NCBI GenBank assembly: GCA_022360095.1
Contig: JAKSDK010001621.1
Coordinates: 117,205 to 181,204, forward strand
Length of the DNA stretch: 64,000 bases
Source of the DNA: Phycisphaerales bacterium
GTDB taxonomy: Bacteria > Planctomycetota > Phycisphaerae > UBA1845 > UTPLA1
Direction of reading: 5' to 3'
The translations under genes and the position numbers were made by a program. The notes under the pieces were generated by a model. The model saw nothing but the letters and a program-made list of their open reading frames with translations, made no database searches and was not told where the DNA came from. Below are positions 49,823 through 59,081 of this stretch, one piece after another (within the stretch, counting starts at the first letter, position 1; every line of letters starts with the position of its first letter).

Positions 49823-50305
49823 ATGCATCTACGGCATTTACCAGGTTGGTTCATGATGGCCTCGGCCTTTCCAATGCTGACAAGCTGCAACTTTATTCCC
49901 CGTGCTTCGACGGAGAAAAACGACTTGTCCGCGATGAAACTGGTGACGATCGAGATCGTCGGCCGGACGTCTTACACGTCATACGTGGCGGACACGGACA
50001 CGACCCGACAACTCGGGCTGATGAACGTGACTGAGGATGAGTTGCCTGCCGATCACGGAATGATTTTTGTTTTTGGTTTTGATCAGCTTCAGAGTTTTTG
50101 GATGCGGAACACGATCATTCCGCTGGATATTGCCTATATTCGATCAGACGGCACGATCGTCAAGATCCATACGATGGAGCCTCTAAACGAGATGGGATAT
50201 CCTTCCGTCGAACCGGCACGCTTCGCGCTGGAGGTTCGTGCGGGCCAGTTTGCCCAGTGGGGAATTACCGAAGGCGATCAAGTCATCATCCCTTCGGATC
50301 TCTAA
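49823..50305 (+). CDS. DUF192 family lipoprotein
   Basis: 160 residues. Lipoprotein signal with lipobox MLTSC. The DUF192 core is complete: VADTDTTRQLGLMNVTE, GMIFVFGFDQLQSFWMRNTIIPLDIAY, IRSDGTIVKIHTM, and PARFALEVRAGQFAQWGITEGDQVIIP. DUF192 proteins are small beta proteins exported in many bacteria and archaea; no biochemical role is settled. GGAGAGGGTG precedes ATG 49823. It is probably co-transcribed with the LolA-like gene, and the hairpin at 50333 ends the unit. Confidence 0.9.
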   Translation: MHLRHLPGWFMMASAFPMLTSCNFIPRASTEKNDLSAMKLVTIEIVGRTSYTSYVADTDTTRQLGLMNVTEDELPADHGMIFVFGFDQLQSFWMRNTIIPLDIAYIRSDGTIVKIHTMEPLNEMGYPSVEPARFALEVRAGQFAQWGITEGDQVIIPSDL

Positions 50306-50332
50306 GACAACGTCGAAAAGCAGAGTGACTGA

Positions 50333-50363
50333 AGCCCCCGATCAGGTCTGCCTGATTGGGGCT
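50333..50363. terminator. Strong hairpin between convergent genes
   Basis: AGCCCC and ATCAGG pair with CCTGAT and GGGGCT around a TCTG loop, with a small internal bulge. There is no long T run, so it may end transcription from either side or protect the message ends. Confidence 0.55.
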
Positions 50364-50421
50364 CTCCGCATTGGCAGGCGCGGCTCTGACCGTCAGAAAG
50401 CACACGACCGGCGGGGAACCG

Positions 50422-51450
50422 TCAGAGAAGTGTCGGCGTGATCACGTCCTGACGGCAAATCGGGCAGACAACTTGATTTCCTGGAGACGCGTAGGTTGCG
50501 ATCGTGCCCTCACAGCAAGGACATGAGAAAGTGCTCAGATCGTTGATCGGTCGCGCTTGAGGAACGCCACTTCGGGGCATCGGGAGTTGAGGAGGCCCCG
50601 CCGTTTGCTCGTTGGTCCGCGATTTGTAATTGATCGTTTCATAGTGAACCGGCAGATCGAGTTCGGCCAGCAGTGTCCGTGCTTTCTTGCGGATTCGAGC
50701 GCGGCGGATCGCACTGATGGGCCAGGTCATCCCCCAGCTGCCGTAAAGGGCTCCGATCAAAGTAACGCCGAACGCTTGCCCCTGATCGATGGTTTTCAGG
50801 CAGCCGACATCGGTCTGTGCCTTGTATTCCCTTAACGCCGTGGCGACCAAATAGGACGGCCATTCATCCGGGATTGGATTTTTTTTCTTCGTCGAGCCAC
50901 CTTCACGAATCATGTGAGCCTGGTGGATTTGATAAAGCAGGCCGAGGTCCTTCATGGCCGGAAACTTCCACATTCTTTTCCAGGGCAGTTGAAAAAGACA
51001 TTCAGGATCATGGGAATTGTTCGTACTGACACTCATCCCATCGGTGTAGCTTGTGCAGAATTCGATGACAAAGGCCATCGTCGCTGGAGCACCGATCTTG
51101 GTGACGACGACCATCGCGGCTGCCGTATCCTGAGCGGACTCGTTTTCGAACACCGCCAGATAACCTGTCATATTGGGAATCGTATCGGGATTGACAAGGT
51201 ACGTTGCCAGTTCGAATCCAATCGGCTGCATTTGCTCGTATACGTCTCGAAAAAAGAACATCGCCTCCGGCGGAAAACGGCCGTCTTCGGGGCTGATGAC
51301 CGTGAACTCAGGCCGAGCACTGAGAGTCAGCATGGACTTCACGGCAATGGGCCCTAGCAGAAAGGGAATGGTCGCCAAGAGGAGGACTGTTAGAACGATG
51401 TATACAAACATGATGGGTTGGATGAGCTCGCTTTTCTGGCCTGAGTTCAA
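50422..51450 (-). CDS. Membrane-anchored protein with C-terminal zinc ribbon
   Basis: 342 residues. One N-terminal membrane segment (about 13-35, PIMFVYIVLTVLLLATIPFLLG); no cleavage site is clear, so it is probably an anchor. A soluble domain follows (about 45-230), then a second hydrophobic segment (GVTLIGALYGSWGMTWPIS, near 228-246) with a basic stretch. The end is a zinc ribbon with two CxxC pairs, CPCC and CPIC. The ribbon likely faces the cytoplasm. I do not recognise the family. It is the last gene of the minus-strand group that starts at the TPR/PQQ protein; 55 bases separate it from the HxlR gene. Confidence 0.7.
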   Translation of the reverse strand: MNSGQKSELIQPIMFVYIVLTVLLLATIPFLLGPIAVKSMLTLSARPEFTVISPEDGRFPPEAMFFFRDVYEQMQPIGFELATYLVNPDTIPNMTGYLAVFENESAQDTAAAMVVVTKIGAPATMAFVIEFCTSYTDGMSVSTNNSHDPECLFQLPWKRMWKFPAMKDLGLLYQIHQAHMIREGGSTKKKNPIPDEWPSYLVATALREYKAQTDVGCLKTIDQGQAFGVTLIGALYGSWGMTWPISAIRRARIRKKARTLLAELDLPVHYETINYKSRTNEQTAGPPQLPMPRSGVPQARPINDLSTFSCPCCEGTIATYASPGNQVVCPICRQDVITPTLL

Positions 51451-51505
51451 TTATATCATGGTGAAGGCAGAAAACGAATTCGTAGACACCGTCAGACGGG
51501 ATGCT

Positions 51506-51877
51506 TTATGTGCCCGGCGTGTGTGACGTGCGACATCCCTCAAGGTGGCGTTGCCCCCAAATGCAGATGGCCTCGATCACAGGGCCGAGACTCCGGCCGT
51601 ATTCGGTCAACGAATACTCGACCCTTGGTGGAACTTCCGGGTACTCCTGCCGATGCACGATGCCGTCGCGCTCAAGTTCACGGAGTTGCTGCGCCAGCAT
51701 TTTCTTGGTGATCTGCGGGATAGCTCTTTGAAGCTCACCGAAACGTCCCAGCCCGTGGCTCAGTCGCCACCAGAGGATGCCCTTCCACTTTCCGCCGATC
51801 ACGTTCCACGTGGCCGTCCAGGGGCAACGATCGGGATCATAAAGAAATACCTGCGGGTCAGGTCCGCTTGACATCAT
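51506..51877 (-). CDS. HxlR-family transcriptional regulator
   Basis: 123 residues. Winged helix of the HxlR type: CPWTATWNVIGGKWKGILWWRL, then GRFGELQRAIPQITKKMLAQQLRELERDGIVHRQEY and VEYSLTEYGRSLGPVI. The conserved N-terminal Cys (C18) is present; in redox-sensing members of this family (HypR, QorR type) it is the sensor, and that may apply here. It lies 11 bases downstream of the metallo-beta-lactamase-fold gene on the same strand, suggesting it regulates or is co-made with that hydrolase. Confidence 0.92.
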   Translation of the reverse strand: MMSSGPDPQVFLYDPDRCPWTATWNVIGGKWKGILWWRLSHGLGRFGELQRAIPQITKKMLAQQLRELERDGIVHRQEYPEVPPRVEYSLTEYGRSLGPVIEAICIWGQRHLEGCRTSHTPGT

Positions 51878-51888
51878 GCCCTCCTCGG

Positions 51889-52539
51889 TCAGTCCTGCAA
51901 AAACGGGTTGGACCGCTTTTCATCGCCGATGGTCGTGACAGGGCCGTGGCCGGAGTGAACCTTTGTCTCATCCGGAAGCGTGAGCAGCTTTTCCTTGATG
52001 TTGCGAATGAACTCTGCGTGATCGCTATGGTGAAAATCAGTTCGGCCGATGGAACTTTGGAACAATGCATCTCCGACGATCACGATACCCGCATCCTCGC
52101 AGTAAAGACTTCGGCTTCCGGGCGCATGACCCGACGTGTCAAACACCTGCCATGTGGTTTCGTCAAGTGACAGGTTCTGACCGGGTACGAGGTCCACCGT
52201 TTCAACATCGCCGATCACGATGGGCATGCCATAACCGGCGGAGAGGTTTTCCTCGGGATTCGTCAGCGCTTCTTTCGCGGCGTTTGCCATATGAACCGGC
52301 AATCCGTCAAAAGCCTTCAGAATGTCGGGAACGCCCGCGATGTGATCAAGGTGGCCGTGTGTGAGAATAAGGGCTTCGGGATGGAGTTCGCGTTCCTGGA
52401 CGTGTGCGAGAATCTGCTCAGGAGTAGGCGGAAAGCCGGGGTCGATAATCCAGCAGGGCCCTTGATTGCCGTGCCATACCACATAGGCGTTTTCACCGAA
52501 TTGAAGATCTGTGAACGTGTCGATTTGCATTGTATGCAT
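51889..52539 (-). CDS. Metallo-beta-lactamase-fold hydrolase (glyoxalase II-like)
   Basis: 216 residues. The metal site motif THGHLDH (H61, H63, D65, H66) is intact, with further ligands in TSGHAPGS, VIVGDALF and HSGHGPVT. Length and pattern fit the GloB-like/YcbL group of small hydrolases, which cleave glutathione or other thioesters, though the C-terminal glyoxalase II substrate domain is absent. Start is ATG 52539, or ATG 52530 (fourth codon). The downstream HxlR gene, and the pairing of such enzymes with redox regulators elsewhere, hint at a role in detoxifying reactive carbonyls; this is inference. Confidence 0.88.
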   Translation of the reverse strand: MHTMQIDTFTDLQFGENAYVVWHGNQGPCWIIDPGFPPTPEQILAHVQERELHPEALILTHGHLDHIAGVPDILKAFDGLPVHMANAAKEALTNPEENLSAGYGMPIVIGDVETVDLVPGQNLSLDETTWQVFDTSGHAPGSRSLYCEDAGIVIVGDALFQSSIGRTDFHHSDHAEFIRNIKEKLLTLPDETKVHSGHGPVTTIGDEKRSNPFLQD

Positions 52540-52565
52540 GAATCTCTTTCATCGAAAAACACTGC

Positions 52566-55500
52566 CTAGTCACTACTTTCATCTCCAACGTAGCCGATCA
52601 GGCGATGGCCGTCGAGTAACAGAAGGCATTGGTTCCGCACGAAGAGTCCGCCGAAGGACTCAAACGGTTCGGTCAACAAAGGGCCGTCTTCAACGACACG
52701 TTTCTCCTTGCCGTCGCTCAAGGCGAACCGATGAACCTGGTATGATTTTGTGCCGGGGGGCTTCAGCGGAGGAAGCCTTGACGCACCGGGAGCCTTGACG
52801 TTCGGCTTAACGGAAGACACGGCAAGAACGGCATCATCCACAATGACCGGCGGTTGTAGGCGCAGACCCGGTGGGTTTCTGACCCGCCACAACTCGCGAC
52901 CGTCCGCCGTGTCGAACGCGATGAATGCGTTGCGGGAGGCCGCCAGGAGGCGTCCTCCGACAAGCTCCGCCCAGAGCCCGTCACGGGAATCCGTCCCGAT
53001 CGGGGGCGATTGCCATTGTTTCTTGCTGCTGTGCAGATCATATTTGGTCAGTCGTCTTCCATCATCGCTGACGAAGACACCGTCGGCATTAACGTTCAGG
53101 GTGGACAGCAGGAAATTTTCCGGAGTGTCGATCTGCCAGCGAATCTCCCCTTGATTCGCATCGATCGAGAGGATTGATCGTGAGCGAACGGCGAGCAGCG
53201 TGCCCGAGGGTGCGGGAACCAGCGCCTGCCACGGGTGCGCTTCTTGGGGCTCGACCGTATGGACGGGCTCGCCGGTTTGGGCATCCACAATGTGAACGAC
53301 GTTGCGGCGCCCTTGCCATTGGGTGAAGAATAGATGACGGTCGTCGGCCGCAAGATGATTCGCAGCTCCCCCGCCGGTTTCGCGCCGCCAACGAAGATTG
53401 CCGTCTTGCAGGTCGATGCAAATCAAGTCCCCGCGCTCCGACGTGGAAAACAAATGACGGACGGTCATCGCGTGGTAAGGCCATGCCGCAAATGATTCCG
53501 GATCGGTATCGGGGTCGTCCGGAGGCTCATCGCCGAACTGCCACGCCAATTGGCCGCTCGTCCGTGTGAGTGCGAAGAGACGATGGGCCGTCGCGAAAAC
53601 AAAACGCCCCTTATCCATGCCCAGTAGAATCGGCTCTGTCGGACAATCCACGGACCGGGGCCACAAGTCGCGGCCCGTCGCGGGGCTGCGAGCCTCGAGC
53701 TGGCCGTTGGAATGGGTGATGATCGCGTCCCATTGGGTGTCGGGAAGGTCGTCGAACCTCGGATTCAGGACAACAACGTGGTCTGAGAATAGACGTTGAT
53801 AAACTTCATTCGTAGGCCAGGTCATGTCAGGATGTGCGACATGGCGAAATCGCTGATCACCGAGGAGCACGCGACGCAAGGTCTCGAACCCGATGGATCG
53901 GCCGTCATGTTCAAATCGAAGCGATGGATAGTCGCGGATGCCTCGTTGCAACCATTGATCGGCCTCTTCGCTTTGACCTGCATTCAGAAGGCAAACAGTG
54001 AATTCGTGCAGGAGGGTCGGACGAAGATTGTCGTCCGCTCCAGTCAGCGCGCGGCGATACGAACGCAGGGCTTTCGCCCAATGATTCTGTTTTGCCGACC
54101 GCCGCGCATGGTCGATCAGGGCGTTTACAGCGGTGAGGCTGTTGGGAAAGGCTTCGGCGACCTCAAGAATCTCGGACAAGTTCGAATCAGCCCGGGCAAT
54201 TTTGAATCGATTTCGAGCCTGTCGTTCGACGTCTGCATAGATATCGCGGCCGTGCTGCGAGATAAGCTGGTCCACCCATGCCTCAATTGGAATCGCGATG
54301 GCGATCCCGGGCCGAATCGGCTCCGACGTGGTTTTCTGATGGGGGGGATAAAGCTCAGCCCGAACCTCCAACTTGATTCTTCGAAGGCTGCGGTCACGTA
54401 GAATTTGTTGATAGACGCCCACGGCTGCCGTGGGGCGTTCTCGATACAGCTCCGCTCGCGCGAGGGCCAGCCGATAGACAATCTGCTCCTTGACCTCAAC
54501 CGCGCATTGGCCGGCCATCGTCAAGAGTCTTACGGCTGTGGCGAGTCGAGCGTCCTCAGGCGCCTGTGTCGACGCCGGACCGGCGGGTTTTTTGTGATTA
54601 GGATCCGCAGATTGCGCCTCGATCGTGGAGATCTGCTGTGAAACCAATTCTTCAGAAAATCGACTCAAACGATCAAAAAGTCGGCGACGAGTTTCGTCAC
54701 CGCCGATACGAGCGAAGCCGCCGAGTCTCGAAACGGCTTGCTCGACCGCGGAAAGTCCGCGATCGTATTCGCCCGTTGTGAACGCAAGATCGGCAACGGC
54801 CAAAGCCGCTTCATGATCATCGGGCCGCGCTTTCATCCTGCCGGTCAAGCGAACAAAGGCGTCTTTTTTACTGACGAGGGCGTAGTGGGCTTTTGCGGAG
54901 GCGACGACGATCTGATCGCTCAGCGGGAGCACGTTGCCGGCATCTTCAAGCTTCCAGGCGTGGATTTGCGCCGGTCCGCCGTCGAGTGGATAGTGAAGCA
55001 GCGCGCGATCGGTCGGCACGAGAAGACCGTTGTTCGTGACGCTTCCTCGACCAAAGAGTTGGCCTTCGATCAATGGACGTTGCCAGGCAATCTTGTCGTC
55101 GGCGAGGTCGTAACATGTGACATGGCTGCCAACGGTGAACAGCAGATTGCCGTGGAGCCCAAGTATCGTTTCGGGATTGGACAGCTTGTCCAAAGGCAAT
55201 TGCTTTCTCAGATCGCCGTCATTCTGATCAAGAACGAGAATCTGATCGAGGTCCAACGGCATGCACAGGACGGCATCGCGCCAAACCATGGACGGCTGGT
55301 ATTGCCAGGATCGGATTGGACGCCCAAACCGAGTGGGCCATGCGCTTTCGACCTCGTCGGTTGTTTTCGAACGGTAGCGTCTGAGCCAGATCACTCGGCC
55401 GGTCGTCGCAGATACGGCCGCGATGGTTCCAAGGTTTGTGTGAGCGAAGACAAGATCGCCGCTGGCGGCCGGGTGCGTTCGCGTCGGCCGATAGTAGCCA

Positions 55501-56954
55501 TAGCTGCCCGTCGCAGCTTCTCCGACATGCGTGTGCCATCGCAACTGACCTGACTTCGGATCAAGGCAGAGCAAAAGGCACGATTCAAAACCGAAGGCCT
55601 TGCGACGGCGGGCGACGGTGAAAAGTTGGCCGCGATGTAAGATCGGCGCGCCGTCCAGGCGCAGGTCCTCGAATTTCGATGCAATGGCGTCAAACGAGTT
55701 TTTCCAAATGAGTCGGCCTGTTTTCGCGTCGAGACAGACCAGCATTGACATTTTTCGGGTGTCGTCGACGTCGGATTTCGGCGCCCTATGGTCAAGATGA
55801 ATATAGAGCCGATTGTCCGCCAGAAGACTGGTGAATTGATCGGGCGGTTCATCCTCGCTAATCCAGGGCGTTTCCTTGGATTGACTCGACGAACGGTCGA
55901 ATTGCCAGACGGGGCTGGTGGTATCCTCGGGATCGACAGCCCACACCATTCGAGCATCGTGGTAATAGAGCAGGCCGTGTCCGAAGACTGGAGCAGAAGT
56001 CAACAGGCGTCCGCTTTGCAGCAAACGGATCATGGTGTTCCGTCGATCGACGTGAAAGTCAAGATCTTCATCACCATCAGCTTGACGAACTTTGTCGAAA
56101 TGCGAGAACTGCCAGAGTCGCGCTTCGGGAATCGCCGTTGTGTGAAAAAATGCCTGACGATTTGTGTTCCCGCAAAAAATGGAGGATGAGCTTAAGGCCG
56201 CAGGCGTGGTTTTTTCGGAGTTTTGCGTTTCAAGTTCTTCGAGCATGTCGCGAACGAAGTCGCCCAGGCTGCGCTCACGGTCGCCCCAGTCGACAAGAGG
56301 CCCGGGTGCCTGCTTCGGAAACGTCGTATCCAGTTCGACAAGGGGCGCAAGATTGCCCAACCAGGCTGAGCATAACGCAAGCTTGGTCCGCCAAAGATGC
56401 TCAAACTCTGCTCGATCAGGATGAGACGCAAGCAAGAGCGCATACCATTGGCGCGCGGACTGGAAATCGCCTTGTTCGATGGCCAGTTCAGCGGCAGCAT
56501 CGAGGGCCAAAGCACCCGCACGCGTGGCGTAGTACGTATCCGCGATCTTGACCAGCGTTTTGAAATCCGTCTTACGACGTGCTTCGGTCAGCGCAACGTC
56601 GGCGGCCTTTCCAAACGCGGCGCGATAGGCGCCGAGTCCTTCCGCAGGCCAACGGGCGATTCGCTCGTTGACGTACCTTCGAATATTGACATGTCGGTTT
56701 TCATCGAAGGCGATGAGATAATCGCTGTATTTTTCTCCAATGGCCTGATAGGCCGAGACGGCCGACGACCATCGACCCGATTGGATGTGTTTTTCCGCTT
56801 TGTTCAGCGCTTCGTCGGCTTCGAAGCTGGTGTGAAGGTATGAGGCCGTGGACGCGAACTCGTTTCTCTCCGGCGCCGGAGGTCCTTCTCCCGGTTGGGC
56901 CAGAACCCTCACAGCGTTCCCCAATATCATGACGGCGATGGTGAGACATCGCAT
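52566..56954 (-). CDS. Giant exported TPR / PQQ-like beta-propeller protein
   Basis: About 1,462 residues. Signal peptide MRCLTIAVMILGNAVRVLAQ, then a TPR-like helical domain (about 40-270; HIQSGRWSSAVSAYQAIGEKY). PQQ/BamB-like blades follow (about 300-690, with repeated DAKTGRLIWKNSFD, DPKSGQLRWHTHV and ATTGRVIWLRRY). A second helical TPR section (about 750-1060) precedes a second propeller (about 1080-1450, with RTSGQLAWQFGDE, DLQDGNLRWRRE, DANQGEIRWQID and DTADGRELWRV). Proteins of this plan are frequent in Planctomycetota and have no known role; PQQ is not necessarily bound. ATG 56954 is preferred because GAGGTG precedes it by 6 bases; ATG 56981 gives no clean signal. Confidence 0.85.
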   Translation of the reverse strand: MRCLTIAVMILGNAVRVLAQPGEGPPAPERNEFASTASYLHTSFEADEALNKAEKHIQSGRWSSAVSAYQAIGEKYSDYLIAFDENRHVNIRRYVNERIARWPAEGLGAYRAAFGKAADVALTEARRKTDFKTLVKIADTYYATRAGALALDAAAELAIEQGDFQSARQWYALLLASHPDRAEFEHLWRTKLALCSAWLGNLAPLVELDTTFPKQAPGPLVDWGDRERSLGDFVRDMLEELETQNSEKTTPAALSSSSIFCGNTNRQAFFHTTAIPEARLWQFSHFDKVRQADGDEDLDFHVDRRNTMIRLLQSGRLLTSAPVFGHGLLYYHDARMVWAVDPEDTTSPVWQFDRSSSQSKETPWISEDEPPDQFTSLLADNRLYIHLDHRAPKSDVDDTRKMSMLVCLDAKTGRLIWKNSFDAIASKFEDLRLDGAPILHRGQLFTVARRRKAFGFESCLLLCLDPKSGQLRWHTHVGEAATGSYGYYRPTRTHPAASGDLVFAHTNLGTIAAVSATTGRVIWLRRYRSKTTDEVESAWPTRFGRPIRSWQYQPSMVWRDAVLCMPLDLDQILVLDQNDGDLRKQLPLDKLSNPETILGLHGNLLFTVGSHVTCYDLADDKIAWQRPLIEGQLFGRGSVTNNGLLVPTDRALLHYPLDGGPAQIHAWKLEDAGNVLPLSDQIVVASAKAHYALVSKKDAFVRLTGRMKARPDDHEAALAVADLAFTTGEYDRGLSAVEQAVSRLGGFARIGGDETRRRLFDRLSRFSEELVSQQISTIEAQSADPNHKKPAGPASTQAPEDARLATAVRLLTMAGQCAVEVKEQIVYRLALARAELYRERPTAAVGVYQQILRDRSLRRIKLEVRAELYPPHQKTTSEPIRPGIAIAIPIEAWVDQLISQHGRDIYADVERQARNRFKIARADSNLSEILEVAEAFPNSLTAVNALIDHARRSAKQNHWAKALRSYRRALTGADDNLRPTLLHEFTVCLLNAGQSEEADQWLQRGIRDYPSLRFEHDGRSIGFETLRRVLLGDQRFRHVAHPDMTWPTNEVYQRLFSDHVVVLNPRFDDLPDTQWDAIITHSNGQLEARSPATGRDLWPRSVDCPTEPILLGMDKGRFVFATAHRLFALTRTSGQLAWQFGDEPPDDPDTDPESFAAWPYHAMTVRHLFSTSERGDLICIDLQDGNLRWRRETGGGAANHLAADDRHLFFTQWQGRRNVVHIVDAQTGEPVHTVEPQEAHPWQALVPAPSGTLLAVRSRSILSIDANQGEIRWQIDTPENFLLSTLNVNADGVFVSDDGRRLTKYDLHSSKKQWQSPPIGTDSRDGLWAELVGGRLLAASRNAFIAFDTADGRELWRVRNPPGLRLQPPVIVDDAVLAVSSVKPNVKAPGASRLPPLKPPGTKSYQVHRFALSDGKEKRVVEDGPLLTEPFESFGGLFVRNQCLLLLDGHRLIGYVGDESSD

Positions 56955-56985
56955 GGGCGGCACCTCAGAATACACGGTCATCTTT

Positions 56986-57019
56986 CAGACTATATCGGTC
57001 CTTGACCCGTCCAGACTAT
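56986..57019 (-). promoter_or_regulatory. Direct repeats and -10-like box before the giant TPR/PQQ gene
   Basis: CAGACTAT occurs twice (56986-56993 and 57012-57019), 26 bases apart; on the minus strand each reads ATAGTCTG. The first overlaps TATAGT (minus strand), a possible -10 about 35 bases upstream of ATG 56954. Direct repeats at this spacing could be regulator sites. A perfect 12-base palindrome ATACTTAAGTAT lies further upstream at 57035-57046. Confidence 0.3.
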
Positions 57020-57051
57020 CGACGGGGCGCCTGCATACTTAAGTATAGGGC

Positions 57052-57067
57052 AAAAAGGCCGGAGGCC
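57052..57067 (-). terminator. Weak terminator downstream of the ketopantoate reductase gene
   Basis: On the minus strand GGCC-TCC-GGCC is followed by TTTTT, 20 bases after the reductase stop. The stem has only four pairs, so efficiency is uncertain. Confidence 0.35.
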
Positions 57068-57086
57068 GCGATCACCTTGCTGAAGG

Positions 57087-58037
57087 TCAGTGAATAGCCG
57101 TCCGTTCCGACAGGCTACCATGAGCTTGTAGTTCCTGCGGCAGGAGTGCGCCATAAATGAATTGATTCACAGGCGTCGAAACGCCAATGTCGACGCCGAG
57201 GCGCACGACGGCGCCTGTTTGAGCGTCGAGTTCCGACCGGTGTCCATTCATGATGTCGCGTTGCATCGAGGCCGTGCCGTCGGCCGGTAAAGAATCAACG
57301 AAGGCCATTGTTCGTTCTACGGTGTCTTCGGGGAGTGCGACGTTTCTTGCCCGTGCGACCGTGTGAATCTCGTGCATGGCGCCTTCCAGCATCCGCCGTG
57401 ATTCGGGCAGGCTTCGCAATACTCCGACATTCGCACGCGTCACGGCACCCACACCGCTCAATGAAGCGATGAAGAGGAACTTGTCCCAAATCGCGACGTC
57501 GATATCCGGTGGAACCACCACTTTGATCCCGGCATTGGTCAATCGTTCACGAAGTCTTTTCACGCGATCACTCTCAGAACCACCGATCTCGCCGATGGTG
57601 ATCTCAGGGTTGACGCCCGCATGGCGAATGTGGCCGGGGCCTACTTTGTAACTGATGATTTTGCACAAGCCCCCCACGACACAAGATTCCCCCAGCGAAG
57701 CGGCAAGCTGCGATGCCGCCTCGACGCCGTTGCAAAGCGAAACAACCGTCGTGTTGCGGCCGACGATCGGTTTGATTTGTTCCGCAACGTCCGGCACCTG
57801 CCAGGCCTTTACGCAAATCAGAACAAAGTCGACGATTCCGATCGTCGACGGATCATCCGTTGCGCGGGCAGGATTCACCACGAAATCGCCGAGTATGCTG
57901 TCGACACGAAGCCCCTGATCGCGGATCGTCGCAAGATGATCTCCACGCGCGATGAAGGTCGTCTCCTCACCGGCGTTGGCCAGTCTCCCTCCGAAATAAC
58001 CGCCCACTCCTCCTATGCCGACAATCGCGATCCGCAT
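57087..58037 (-). CDS. panE: 2-dehydropantoate 2-reductase family protein
   Basis: 316 residues. The N-terminal Rossmann fold has GIGGVGGYFGG (7-17) for NADPH. VKAWQVPDVAEQIKPIVGRNTTVVSLCNGVE is the typical ApbA/PanE core, and the C-terminal helical domain has WDKFLFIASLSGVGAVTRANVG with the conserved Lys and Asn-type substrate region (RSELDAQTGAVVRLG at the end). PanE reduces ketopantoate to pantoate for coenzyme A. Family members also reduce other 2-oxo acids, so the symbol is likely but not certain. The region upstream is AT-rich (58040-58081), with TATTAT on the minus strand as a possible -10. Confidence 0.85.
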   Translation of the reverse strand: MRIAIVGIGGVGGYFGGRLANAGEETTFIARGDHLATIRDQGLRVDSILGDFVVNPARATDDPSTIGIVDFVLICVKAWQVPDVAEQIKPIVGRNTTVVSLCNGVEAASQLAASLGESCVVGGLCKIISYKVGPGHIRHAGVNPEITIGEIGGSESDRVKRLRERLTNAGIKVVVPPDIDVAIWDKFLFIASLSGVGAVTRANVGVLRSLPESRRMLEGAMHEIHTVARARNVALPEDTVERTMAFVDSLPADGTASMQRDIMNGHRSELDAQTGAVVRLGVDIGVSTPVNQFIYGALLPQELQAHGSLSERTAIH

Positions 58038-58081
58038 ATCATCACCAAGATCATAATATCATTATTATCTTTCTAGATAGA

Positions 58082-58528
58082 TCAGGATTCACCAAATACT
58101 GGGTAGACCATGGTCTGGATGACTCCCTCCTTGGCGACGTCGAGCTTCGTGCGTAATAGCGCGATAGCCAATTTTGCTTTGCTTGTGTAGATGGACGTAC
58201 GGTAATGTTTGACGGCATCGCCGTGCTCACCAAGGTGCACCAAGACGAGCTCGACGCCGATTAGGTCTCGTAAGGCATCTTCATCGATTAGCTTCTCAAG
58301 AATTGCGGTCACGATTTTTCGCGGCTTGTCTCCTCTGAAACATGGGCGTTGTAAGCATAACCAGACGATAACGTATTCGTGTTCGTCGCGTTGCAAATAG
58401 GGTAGAACATAGGCATGAACAGGCTGGGATATGCTCTCCCGCACAATTGGTATGCGCGTGATAATGCGCTCATGGATCTTGGACGTGTTCGGGTATTCGG
58501 GACTCACATGCCGCCTTCCGTTGTTCAT
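58082..58528 (-). CDS. Hypothetical protein in a low-GC patch
   Basis: About 148 residues from ATG 58528; a longer frame from 58597 is possible but begins with a poor Cys/Thr/His-rich stretch. The protein has ITRIPIVRESISQPVHAYVLPYLQRDEHEYVIVWLCL, then helical sequence rich in Leu, Ile and Lys. I recognise no family. Base composition is visibly lower in GC than its neighbours (about half GC against 57-60% nearby), and the flanks are AT-rich, which suggests acquired DNA or a young gene. It reads in the same direction as panE with a gap of 44 bases. It may not be a real gene. Confidence 0.4.
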   Translation of the reverse strand: MNNGRRHVSPEYPNTSKIHERIITRIPIVRESISQPVHAYVLPYLQRDEHEYVIVWLCLQRPCFRGDKPRKIVTAILEKLIDEDALRDLIGVELVLVHLGEHGDAVKHYRTSIYTSKAKLAIALLRTKLDVAKEGVIQTMVYPVFGES

Positions 58529-58679
58529 CGTTTCATCATCGCACGAACCTCGACCAGAGTAATGTGTGTGACGGTACGTGTTCGTGGTGCATACCATGAT
58601 TGTATGCCTCTAAGAAGACAATCTGATGAAAAGATCGTGAGTATTCTGCCCGGTTTTTGGCCGGAGTTCGGGCATCAAG

Positions 58680-59081
58680 CTATGGAATGCGGCCCAGCTT
58701 CGTGAACTTGTCCTTCTTGTCTGAAAACGACGGTGCATCGAAGCCCATGTTGAGTTGCAACTTTGCGGCCTCGGACATCCGCTCCGGCGTCCAGGCAGGC
58801 TCCCAGACGAGTTCGACCTTGGCGTTGTTGACGCCTTCGACGGCCTTCACCTTGGCCTCGACCTCTCCCGGAAGCGTCCCTGCGACGGGACAGGCCGGCG
58901 AGGTTAACGTCATGCGGATATCGACCATGCCGTCATGGCCGACCGTAAGATCGTAGATCAAACCCAGTTCGTAAATGTTGACCGGAATCTCCGGGTCGTA
59001 CACCGTTTTCAGTGTTTCGAGCACCTTCGATTTGATGGAGTCCGTGTCCGTCGGTTCGTTTGTTTCATTCATAGAAGTCAT
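58680..59081 (-). CDS. sufT: SufT / DUF59 iron-sulfur assembly factor
   Basis: 133 residues of the MIP18/DUF59 type. Core: VLETLKTVYDPEIPVNIYELGLIYDL, then DIRMTLTSPACPVAGTLPGEVEAKV with the conserved Cys, and VELVWEPAWTPERMSEAAKLQLNMG. This is the SufT form that helps mature Fe-S proteins under high demand. It overlaps the GNAT gene by ATGA, so it is translationally coupled to the suf operon and is its last gene. A GGAAGG-type site precedes it; ATG at the fourth codon is another possible start. Confidence 0.93.
   Translation of the reverse strand: MTSMNETNEPTDTDSIKSKVLETLKTVYDPEIPVNIYELGLIYDLTVGHDGMVDIRMTLTSPACPVAGTLPGEVEAKVKAVEGVNNAKVELVWEPAWTPERMSEAAKLQLNMGFDAPSFSDKKDKFTKLGRIP

Noticed and set aside
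58600..58679. Hairpin after sufT as operon terminator
   Set aside because: Only four to five pairs can form and no T tract follows on the minus strand.
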